From the NCBI GenBank assembly GCA_964519365.1, contig CAZFHP010000020.1:1-25038 (forward strand): 25,038 bases of DNA. The letters run 5' to 3'. Below the pieces are notes generated by a model, which was given only the letters and a program-made list of their open reading frames with translations, was not told where the DNA came from and did not search any database. This stretch comes from CAZFHP01 sp964519365 (GTDB taxonomy: Bacteria; Babelota; Babeliae; Babelales; RVW-14). Within the stretch, counting starts at the first letter, position 1; the number at the start of each line of letters is the position of its first letter. The position numbers were made by a program, and so were the translations under genes. This document shows positions 15,485 to 24,500 of the stretch, piece by piece.

Positions 15485-16969
15485 ATGAATAAATGTGTTT
15501 GTTGGTTGCTTATTCTGGTAGTTTGCTTCGGGATTAATAGTCTGTATTCCAATATTAATGTGCGAAATGAAAATGCTTCGATAAAAATTTCTGATGGGGC
15601 CAATCTTGTCATTGATAATGAAGTCAAAGCTTTCAAAGGGACGTTAAAGCGTGATAAGAACGGGACTCTTTCGGGAGAATTTGTTACGTTTAATTTAGGA
15701 ACCTATGAAGACTGTATGAAAAAGATGGATTTAACGGGGCGCTTATATTCTGATGATAATCAAAGTGTCATTTTAAATGGAGACGAAACGCTTAAGGGTT
15801 GTGGTAACAAACTAGAGCACAAGCTTAGACTAAACGGTAAGTCAAACCGTCTTGAAGGAGATATGCTTTTCAATGAAGATATTGATTTTCAGGATGTTAA
15901 TAGTTCATGTACTTTTGCAGTTGCGCGAAAAGTAAATAAGAATATTAACCTAAACAACGGGACGCTGTATCTTGAAGAAGATTTGCGGTTTGTTGATGGG
16001 TGTAAGATTAATGGCCCAGGGCATGTTCATTTAAATGATCGATCTCTTATTTTTGGCGCACAAGAACTTACATGTGATACGCCAATTTGTTTTGATCATG
16101 GTAATGATATTGTCATTAATGCAAATTTTCATCTTAATCAAACGTGGACGTTTTGTGGTGGGCTAAACTCTATTGTGGGGAGAGGGCATAATTTAGTCCT
16201 AGGGGAGCATGGCAACATTGTTGTTGCTGGGGGTTCGTGTTTAAAGTTTCATGATATTACGATCCAAGGGGTTGCTGGCAATAATATACGTTGCCTTGAT
16301 AGTACAGGGTCGTTTATATTTCAAAAAGCTATCTGGATGCAGGATAGTAATTATAGTTTAACGGTTGGTTCGTTTACAGTTGTTAAAGATATGGTGCTTG
16401 TCGGCAATCATACGTTTGCGTATCAAAGTGCTATGACGAGTACTGTTGCTAAAAATTCAAGTTTTTCTTTAGATCGTAATATGACGTTTAGTTATGATCC
16501 TCCTGTTGCGCGTAATAATTTACTTGAATTTGAAGACGGCACGTCAATTTTATGTCTTGATGCGGCGACATTGCATACAACTCATACTGGGTTGCAGTTA
16601 ATAAATGGAACTATGCTTGTTAATAGAAATACGACGTTTCGTGTTGAATCCAGAATTAATTCAGAAAATAATAGTGAGAGCAAGGGGATAATTGAAATTG
16701 GAGACGGGAATGCTGCTCATGATATGATGTGTCAAATTTTGCAAGGGACGACTTTTAATGTTACAGAAGGTACGTTGAAATATAATAACGTATCAAGTAA
16801 CTCATGGGATATGATTTTTAATACGTCAATTTTAAAAATACATGCGGGTGCACAATTGTTTTTAAACCAATCGCTAGATCTTGGTGACGGACGGTTGGCT
16901 TTGCATCGGCAAGCTACGTTAACAAAAGCATCAGGAAAAGAACTTGTAGGTTCGGTGCATGTATTCTAG
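15485..16969 (+). CDS. Surface protein with a single solenoid module
   Basis: The product is 494 aa from the ATG at 15485; an in-frame ATG at 15476 is only 2 nt from the AGG box and is less likely. Residues 1-22 are a signal peptide. A unique region follows (INVRNENASIKISDGANLVI…), then the cap motif SSCTF with NLNNGTLYLEEDL, and one copy of the solenoid core (LKFHDITIQG at residue 253, NNIRCLDSTGSF, YSLTVGSF, TFAYQSAMTSTV). The C-terminal part (LDRNMTFSYDPPVARNN; GLQLINGTMLVNR; QILQGTTFNVTEG; LKYNNVSSNSWDMIF) is almost the same as the C-terminus of the next gene. It lies 37 nt after the previous stop and 25 nt before the next start: an operon. Function is unknown. Confidence 0.88.
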   Translation: MNKCVCWLLILVVCFGINSLYSNINVRNENASIKISDGANLVIDNEVKAFKGTLKRDKNGTLSGEFVTFNLGTYEDCMKKMDLTGRLYSDDNQSVILNGDETLKGCGNKLEHKLRLNGKSNRLEGDMLFNEDIDFQDVNSSCTFAVARKVNKNINLNNGTLYLEEDLRFVDGCKINGPGHVHLNDRSLIFGAQELTCDTPICFDHGNDIVINANFHLNQTWTFCGGLNSIVGRGHNLVLGEHGNIVVAGGSCLKFHDITIQGVAGNNIRCLDSTGSFIFQKAIWMQDSNYSLTVGSFTVVKDMVLVGNHTFAYQSAMTSTVAKNSSFSLDRNMTFSYDPPVARNNLLEFEDGTSILCLDAATLHTTHTGLQLINGTMLVNRNTTFRVESRINSENNSESKGIIEIGDGNAAHDMMCQILQGTTFNVTEGTLKYNNVSSNSWDMIFNTSILKIHAGAQLFLNQSLDLGDGRLALHRQATLTKASGKELVGSVHVF

Positions 16970-16994
16970 GTACATATAAAAAAGGGTGAGTATT

Positions 16995-19900
16995 ATGAAT
17001 GCTGAAAAAATAAAAAAGCAAAGATGGGTAAGCGAGATATCTTTGGTGTTTGTTGTATGTCTGTTTTTTGTTGGGAGTTCTACGAACCACATACATATGC
17101 TCACGGTTGGTAGTGATACGGTTGTTTCTCGCCAAGCAAATGTTATTTTCCCGGATGGAGATTCCGACAATAAAATTCTTGGTTTCGCTACAATGGAAAA
17201 TGGTTTTTGTTTAGAAGATTGTTCAACGACGTGCACCTATGATGCATTTAGTTTTGTCCGAGGAAAGATTAATCTTAGTGGTGGGACGTTGTTTTTAAAT
17301 CAGGATTTAGTTTTTCAGAATGAATTTTCGATTGTCGGTGGGAGTATTTGGGGAGGCGGGAAGTATTCGGTTACGTTCCCGTCTGACTCTTCAGCTTTGA
17401 CCATTTCGTCTGCCTATAGTTCTTTTGTGCCAATAGATAGTGAAACAGTTGCGACGACTATTAACTCTGTTGATTGGTCATATGATGGAAATTATGTGGC
17501 TTTAGCACGTGCGAGTGGCACCAATGAAGTCGAAGTTTATTCTTTTGATGGTTCTTCATTCACCTACGAAAATAGTATTGATACTACAGAGGGTGCGAAT
17601 GCTGTTCGTTGGCATCCGTCGGCACATTTTTTCTTGGTTGGTGAGAGTGGGGGTGATGAGGTAGAGCTGTATGAGTTTGATACATCAACAAAGGCTTTAA
17701 CAAGAACAGATAAAGAAGGTCGAGATGATATTACTGCTATCGCATGGCATCCGTCAGGATTAAAAGTTGTTACTGGTGAAGGTTCAGGGACTCCCTCTGT
17801 AGAGCTCTTTGATTTTGATGAGGCGTTGAAGACTATTACTTCTAGTCAAAAGTTTGATCTTCATGCTGATAGTTATATTAAAAAAGATGCCATAAGCTGG
17901 GCGCCTGGGGGTAATTTTGTTGCTATAGGATGTTGTGTTGTTGGAGGGCAGACGGATTTAAAGATCTATTCTTTTGATGGATCAGATTTGACGTATGACA
18001 GCGATGCGAGCTTAGAATTGGGAGTAGATGTTACAGCTGTAGATTGGTCGCCAACAGGGACGTATATAGCTGTTGGCTTAGGAAGCGGAACAGAACGCTT
18101 GCGTATTTACAATCATAATGTTGGAGCAGGGACATTAACAGAAGAAGCAGTTGCACGAACTGGGTTTGCGAGTACGGTTAATAATATTCATTGGCAGAGT
18201 ACAGGAGCCCAATTACTTATTGCAACAGGATCGTTATATGGTTTGTATGATTTTGATAAAGCGACAAAAAAACTAGATCGATCTGCAGGTGTTGGATCAG
18301 CTGCAAATGCTATTCGTTGGTTAGATGATGGTTGTTTTGTTGCTGGGGTTGGAACGACTCTCGAAGTTTGTGATATAATATCAGGGCAATATAAGCCGTT
18401 AATTTTTAAAGATGCTAATCTTGTTTTTAATTCAGATATTGATCTTACTGGTACGTTGATTTTTCAAGGAGATTGTTATTTTCAGGGAAATGGAAATATT
18501 TTGGATTTGTTGTATTCAGGAACTATTCTTGTTGACAAGAACTCACGCGTGACCTTTAAGAATATTGACTTTAGTGGGTTGTATAACACAAATATTTGTT
18601 GTTTCGATGATTCGTCTCGTATTATTTTTGACGATGTTGCCATGCACTTTGATCATGATTATAGCTTTACGGTGGGAAGTTTCATCGTGAAAAATAATTT
18701 TGATGTTGTTGGAACGGCGACATTTTTTTACCAAAGTGGGTTGACGAGTACAATAGATAGTGCTTCACACTTTCATGTTTCTAATGGAGCACATTTGATG
18801 CTTGGAAGAAAAAATAGTTTTTATGATAGAGACCCACTATATTTTGCCAGTACTATTGATTCGGAGCTTGTTTTAGACAATGCAACGCTTACTATAACAT
18901 CATCTGGGACACAGTTGGCACGAGGAAAGTTTGTTGCAGATCATGATGTAACAATTGATATGCAGACAACATGTACAACCGGTGGATTAGTTTTGGGAGA
19001 TGGAACGGTTGCAAACGATATGATATGTGAATGGAATGCAGGAGCTGTTGTTCATGTTCCTCGTGGTCACCTTGTCTATAACAATACAGTTCCTACAAAT
19101 CTACAGGCAAAGACGAAGAATACTCGATTTGATCTTGGGAATGATTTTAATTTGTATCTTAACCAGAATCTTACATTAGAAAATTTAAATGTTGAAACAT
19201 GTTTAACATGGGGGTATGGTGCTGACGATGGAAAGACGTTGTCATATGACAGTTATACAGTGTTTTATGAGGGATCAGAGTATGAAATTATTGGACAGCG
19301 TTATGATGATGTGACAAACTTACTTGCTGGGGATCATTCAATTATTGTTAAAAGTGGTGCGTTGCCATTAGCAACGGTTGTTATGGGAACGAATAATCGA
19401 ATTTACGGAATTGGTGGTATTGCTCAGCCGATAGTTTTAGCTGATAGTAATGCAGAACTTACGTTAGATAGCTTGGGCAAAGTATTGACTGATATTAGTA
19501 TGGGTGGTGGGACGCTTGTTTTAACCAAGCCATTGCGTATGGGTGAAAATAATATTTTAAGTGGCCAAGGAACTGTTGCTGCTGGAACAAGTTCTGTAAG
19601 TATTGGTGGCAGCGATTATCTCTGGACGGGGACAACGCGCTTTGAATGTGATAGCTCGATTTTTAATCTTAAATCAGATGTCAGTCTTGCTTCAGAGATA
19701 ACGTTTAATGGTGACTGGGTTATTAATGGCCACGGGAATGTCCTTGATTTGAGGTATTCAGGGAGTATCCTTGTTGACAAAGATTCAAGTGTGACGTTTA
19801 AAAATGTTTGGATAAACGGCCTGTCAGAAAATAGTATTCGTTGTTTTGACAGTACAGGGCAGATTATTTTTAATGAAGCAAGTATATGTTTGAATAGCAA

Positions 19901-20522
19901 CTATAGCTTTACTGTTGGAGCTATTCAAATGGTAAATGATGTTCATTTGTGTGGGGGGCATACGTTTGCGTATCAAAGTAATATGACGAGTACGGTTGCT
20001 AGATATTCAAGTTTGTATTTAGATCGTAATATGACGTTTAGTTATGATCCTCCCGTTGCACGTAATAATCTTGTTGAATTTGAGGACAGTACATCTTTCT
20101 TACATATTGATGGTGCGACTGTTCATGCAACGCATACGGGCTTGCAGTTAACAAAAGGAACAATGCTTATCAACAGAAAGACGACGTTTAGTGTCGAATC
20201 GCAGTTTTTTGTAGCCGATGGGGTTGTGCGAAGGGGTGTGATAGAATTAGGTGATGGGAATGTTGGTAATGATATGACGTGTCAGATATTGCAGGGGACG
20301 GTGTTTAATGTAACAACAGGAGAACTTGTTTACAATAATGTTGGTAGCGCATCTTGGGATATGATTTTTAATTCGTCGATTTTAAAGATGTCTGCTGGGA
20401 CGCGATTGTTATTGAACGAGTCTTTAGATTTATGTAGTGGCCGGTTACTTATTCATAGAGGTTCAACAATAGAGAAAACAGAAGGGACAACGCTTGATGG
20501 AGCCGTTGAAGTTTACAGTTAG
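16995..20522 (+). CDS. Giant surface protein: cap, seven-bladed WD40-like propeller, two solenoid repeats
   Basis: The product is 1175 aa. The ATG at 16995 sits 8 nt after AAAGGGTGAG; the in-frame GTG at 16986 overlaps that box and is rejected. Signal peptide: residues ~1-34. The cap is SDNKILGFATMENGFCLED. Residues ~155-465 hold seven blades, each with W-H/S-P-x-G followed by V-x-G-x-G-x-x-x-V-x-L-Y-x-F-D: SVDWSYDGNYVALA, AVRWHPSAHFFLVG, AIAWHPSGLKVVTG, AISWAPGGNFVAIG, AVDWSPTGTYIAVG, NIHWQSTGAQLLIA, AIRWLDDGCFVAGV. Two solenoid cores follow at residues 519 and 933, 414 apart. The middle matches the second repeat of the 11878 gene, and the end matches the 15485 gene. The propeller may bind a protein or glycan; this is inference. 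Confidence 0.92.
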   Translation: MNAEKIKKQRWVSEISLVFVVCLFFVGSSTNHIHMLTVGSDTVVSRQANVIFPDGDSDNKILGFATMENGFCLEDCSTTCTYDAFSFVRGKINLSGGTLFLNQDLVFQNEFSIVGGSIWGGGKYSVTFPSDSSALTISSAYSSFVPIDSETVATTINSVDWSYDGNYVALARASGTNEVEVYSFDGSSFTYENSIDTTEGANAVRWHPSAHFFLVGESGGDEVELYEFDTSTKALTRTDKEGRDDITAIAWHPSGLKVVTGEGSGTPSVELFDFDEALKTITSSQKFDLHADSYIKKDAISWAPGGNFVAIGCCVVGGQTDLKIYSFDGSDLTYDSDASLELGVDVTAVDWSPTGTYIAVGLGSGTERLRIYNHNVGAGTLTEEAVARTGFASTVNNIHWQSTGAQLLIATGSLYGLYDFDKATKKLDRSAGVGSAANAIRWLDDGCFVAGVGTTLEVCDIISGQYKPLIFKDANLVFNSDIDLTGTLIFQGDCYFQGNGNILDLLYSGTILVDKNSRVTFKNIDFSGLYNTNICCFDDSSRIIFDDVAMHFDHDYSFTVGSFIVKNNFDVVGTATFFYQSGLTSTIDSASHFHVSNGAHLMLGRKNSFYDRDPLYFASTIDSELVLDNATLTITSSGTQLARGKFVADHDVTIDMQTTCTTGGLVLGDGTVANDMICEWNAGAVVHVPRGHLVYNNTVPTNLQAKTKNTRFDLGNDFNLYLNQNLTLENLNVETCLTWGYGADDGKTLSYDSYTVFYEGSEYEIIGQRYDDVTNLLAGDHSIIVKSGALPLATVVMGTNNRIYGIGGIAQPIVLADSNAELTLDSLGKVLTDISMGGGTLVLTKPLRMGENNILSGQGTVAAGTSSVSIGGSDYLWTGTTRFECDSSIFNLKSDVSLASEITFNGDWVINGHGNVLDLRYSGSILVDKDSSVTFKNVWINGLSENSIRCFDSTGQIIFNEASICLNSNYSFTVGAIQMVNDVHLCGGHTFAYQSNMTSTVARYSSLYLDRNMTFSYDPPVARNNLVEFEDSTSFLHIDGATVHATHTGLQLTKGTMLINRKTTFSVESQFFVADGVVRRGVIELGDGNVGNDMTCQILQGTVFNVTTGELVYNNVGSASWDMIFNSSILKMSAGTRLLLNESLDLCSGRLLIHRGSTIEKTEGTTLDGAVEVYS

Positions 20523-20532
20523 GTAGTATTTT

Positions 20533-21474
20533 ATGTTAAAAAAAAGATTTTTGCTTTTTTTTATTTGCATGTTTTGCATGGTAGGAATGCTGACTGTCAC
20601 AGCATTATACAAAGCTTATGCAAAAAAAACGATTGTGCCGGGGACCGTTATTATCTTAGATGGAACGTCAAGCTCAGGTAAATCAACAATAGCAAAAATC
20701 TTACAAGAAGAACTTAAATGCGAATATCTTTTTATCGATAATTTTATTGCAAACCAGAAAGCTGCATGGCTAGAAAAACAGATTTTTTTAAAAGAAAACA
20801 AAAGTGTATCGTTGCCACGGGATAATCCTGATGTTTTTAGTCGTTATTATGATTCTATGCTAAACAAAGAGTTATACATAATTTCCCGGGAAGACTCCAG
20901 AGCATTTGTAACGGGGGCGCTTGATGTTATGGCTCAAAAAATAAACGAGTTTGTTTCGCTTGGCAAAACAGTTATTTGTGATCTGGTTCTCGTTCCAGGG
21001 TACGTAGAAGAACACGATATTCTTAAAAACGCACAAGATGCTAAGAAGTTTAATGTTCTTGTTTACTGTCCATGCAAAGAGCTTGCTCAAAGAGTTGAGA
21101 ATAGAAACAAAAAAGCTTTTGGTGGGAGGTCTGGCGAAAAACGAACGCTTATTACTGCGTTACAGCATCTTGCTATGAAATATAAACCCAAAGCACATAA
21201 TCGTGAAGAAGTAATTGATACTCTTTCGAGAGACGATTTGAATTATGTTACAAATATTTGTCGTGAATATTTTAAAACAGGAAGATCAAAGCAGTTTAAC
21301 AAAAATAAATTTACGATGTTTGTAAAAATATTAGAAAGCCAATTAGGCTTGAGCAATAAAGATATAGGTAGCGTAGAACTAACGCCGAGAATAACGTGTG
21401 ATTTTGTTCTTAATTCAGAAAAGTATACAGCACAAGAATGTGCTCAAATAATTAAAGCAAAAGTTATTTCATAA
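20533..21474 (+). CDS. Signal-anchored P-loop kinase, chloramphenicol-phosphotransferase-like
   Basis: The product is 313 aa. Residues 5-27 are a hydrophobic segment followed by AYA-KK, so a cleavable signal peptide or a membrane anchor is present. The P-loop follows at once: PGTVIILDGTSSSGKST (GTSSSGKST, residues 44-52). CEYLFIDNF places an Asp (D69) where chloramphenicol phosphotransferase has its catalytic Asp. KTVICDLVLVPG resembles a Walker-B strand, and NVLVYCPCKELAQRVENR a later family strand/helix. The family transfers phosphate from ATP to small-molecule hydroxyls, and related kinases are known among bacterial effectors. The substrate is unknown. A length of about 313 exceeds the ~180 aa of classic CPT; the C-terminal ~110 residues are of unknown nature. 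It starts 10 nt after the previous stop (AGGTAG box overlaps the stop), so it is in the surface-protein operon. Confidence 0.8.
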   Translation: MLKKRFLLFFICMFCMVGMLTVTALYKAYAKKTIVPGTVIILDGTSSSGKSTIAKILQEELKCEYLFIDNFIANQKAAWLEKQIFLKENKSVSLPRDNPDVFSRYYDSMLNKELYIISREDSRAFVTGALDVMAQKINEFVSLGKTVICDLVLVPGYVEEHDILKNAQDAKKFNVLVYCPCKELAQRVENRNKKAFGGRSGEKRTLITALQHLAMKYKPKAHNREEVIDTLSRDDLNYVTNICREYFKTGRSKQFNKNKFTMFVKILESQLGLSNKDIGSVELTPRITCDFVLNSEKYTAQECAQIIKAKVIS

Positions 21475-21538
21475 GTATGACTTATGATGAGGGTGAGAAT
21501 TTTTTGAATCATAAAATCTTTACAAAAGGGTGAGAGTT
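21475..21538 (+). promoter_or_regulatory. Short gap with conserved ribosome-binding leader
   Basis: The box AAAGGGTGAG ahead of the GTG start repeats the one used at 16981-16990 ahead of the paralogue's ATG, with equal spacing (AAAGGGTGAG-N4-start). An imperfect copy of the same box (GAGGGTGAGAA) lies at 21490. A small hairpin TCATAAG/CTTATGA (21469-21475 with 21481-21487) straddles the kinase stop codon. Confidence 0.45.
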
Positions 21539-24500
21539 GTGAATAAAAATAGGAGAAAAGAGAAGCCTGGAAGATTTGGGCTCCGGAACATTTTTTTTAT
21601 GGGTTATGTGCTTTTTGTATTGAGTTCCGTAACGTTTGTGCGTGCAGGTACCATTGGTAGTGATTCGGCTGTTTCTCGCCAATCACGTATCAACTTTTCT
21701 GTTGAGGACAATAAAATCAGTGGTTTTGCTGCTATGGCAAATGGATTTTCATTCGAGTCTTCTTCTGTTACGTGTACGTTTGATTCTTTTTTTCCATTAT
21801 CTGGTCCCATTGATTTGTGCGGTGGAACGTTTTCTTTAAATAGAGATCTTGAGATTGATAACTTTTTTCGTTTTATGGACGGAGGGACTATCTCTGGGCG
21901 GGGGCTTTATTCTGTAGAGTTTCCATGTATGCCTGGGTGTACCACAAATCTCCCCGATTATGGTCACAGCATGCAGGTTATAGATACGGATAATCTGCTC
22001 CATGATCAATATTCAGGAGCCGATTGGTCTCATGATGATAAATATGTTGCAATTGGTCTTCATGATAACAAAGATGCATCGTTTTCTATTTATTTATCTG
22101 ATGGTTCTTCGTTGACATATGTCGACTCGTATCTTCTTAATCAATTTGCCTATACGGTTCGCTGGCATCCAACATTAGATTTTTTAGCAGTTGGTGCAAA
22201 GTCTGGGGATGAAGAAGAGCTTTTTGTTTATGAGCTCTATCAAACTCCGACGGTCTATTTAATAGAACGGAGTTCTCAAGAAACAGACGAGCATATTAAG
22301 GCATTAGAATGGCATCCTAACGGTCAGTGGCTAGCCGCTGCGACGTTTGGTGATGAAAAGGTTCGCTTATATTCTTTTGATAGTGTTTCTAAGACAACAA
22401 CCTTTAGTAGTGATTTACTTATGGCTTCAGATTCTGCAGTAATGTGGAATGCTATGAGTTGGTCTCCCGAAGGCGACTATATGGTCGTTGGGTGTGACGT
22501 GGGGGTTACAACTGAATTAAAGATTTTAGAGTTTAGACACTCTCGTTTAATTCATTCAACAGGTCTTGAGATGGGGGTTAATGTTCAAACGGTTGACTGG
22601 TCAAATACATGTTCGTGTATAGCCGTTGGGTTGCCGTCAGGAACAGAGACGTTAAGAGTTTATAGACATAATACTACGAATAATACATTAGAAGAAGTGA
22701 CAACGGCTCGCATTGGGTCAACAGAATCTGTTACCAGTGTTCATTGGAATAGCTCGGGAGATTTACTTCTTGTTTCTTTTGGTACACATTGTGCTATTTA
22801 TGCATGGAGAGATTCTTGTTTGACTTTGGCTCAAGAAGGTAGTTATTCTGTGGTGTCTGAATGGGTTCGGTGGTCACACGATGATAACAATGCGGTTGTT
22901 TCTTTAAAAGAATCGATGGATTTGCTTGCGATGAATCTTCGAGCTGAACCGTTAATATTTGATGAGACGTGTGTTCAGTTTCATTCTGATGTAAATGCAT
23001 CAGGGACATTATATTTCCGTGGTAATTCTTGCTTGCAGGCATATGGCAATGTTTTAGATTTGGGAGATACTGGGACTATTAGAATTGGCGCCGGAAGCAA
23101 TCTTAATATTTCTAATGCTACGATTACAGGTATTGGTCATAATGGTTTTATATTTGATGATGATACGAGCCAGCTAACACTGTCTAATGTTATTTTGGAA
23201 TTAGATGCTGATTATACGATTGCACAAGGTGGTATCTATGTTACAGATGCTGGGGCAACTATTTTAACTGGGGATCATATTCTTACGTTTGATCAAAGTG
23301 GAACGCTTACCGTTGATGGGACTGTTCTTTGGTATGATACTCTTTCCACGCCTCTTAATAATAATCTTATGCCAACAACAGATTCGTCGGAGCAAAATTT
23401 GGTGTTGCTTAACGATGGAGTTGTCAGACCTGTTTGTTGTGATTTAGCTGTCGATAATAGTAATGCTATTGTTAACGTAAATGATGGGTGTGAACTTGCT
23501 GAGAATAATAGCAATGCTATTTTGAATTTAAGTGTTGCTTCGACTGAATTAGCAGAAAATAACAGTAATGCGATTGTAAGCTTGGAAGATTTTGTACGAA
23601 CAACGAGTAACGCGTTTGAGTACTGCTGCAAGAATACAAGTAACACATTGATACATCTTCTAGAAAACGGCACAGATTTAGCCCGTGAAAATAGTAACGC
23701 ACTTCTGTATTGCTGTAAGAACTCAAGTAATGCGATTGTTTCGATTGATGGTCGAGTGACGATAAACGAGGGCGATATCACGTCACTTGATAGTCGGGTA
23801 ACGATCAATGAAGGTGATATCTCAACAAACGAAACAAATATTTCGGATAACACAGATGCGATTCGAGAGAATAGCAATGCGTTGAGTTATGGCATAGAAA
23901 ATAACAGTAATGCGATTGTAAGTTTAGAAGATTTTGTACGAACAACGAGTAATGCGTTCGAGTATTGCTGTAAGAATACAAGTAACGCACTTATTCATCT
24001 GATAGAAAACGGTACAGATTTGGCGCGAGAAAATAGTAACGCGTTAACATACGGCATAGGTAACAACAGTAATGCGATTGTAAGCCTAGAAGACGCTATT
24101 CGAACGACCAGCAATGCGTTCGAGTACTGCTGTAAGAATACAAGTAACGCTTTGATTCACTTGATAGAAAATGGTACAGACTTGGCGCGAGAAAATAGTA
24201 ACGCATTAACGTACGGTATCGGGAACAATAGTAATGCGATTGTAAGTTTGGAAGATGCTGTGCGAACAACGAGTAACGCGTTCGAGTATTGCTGTAAGAA
24301 TACAAGTAACGCACTTATTCATCTGATAGAAAACGGTACAGATTTGGCGCGAGAAAATAGTAACGCGTTAACATACGGCATAGGTAACAACAGTAATGCG
24401 ATTGTAAGCCTAGAAGACGCTATTCGAACGACCAGCAATGCGTTCGAGTACTGCTGTAAGAATACAAGTAACGCTTTGATTCACTTGATAGAAAATGGTA

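Noticed and set aside
21636..21839. Small plus-strand gene at the start of the last surface protein
   Set aside because: It is another frame inside the 21539 coding region; that region aligns with the cap of the 16995 protein.
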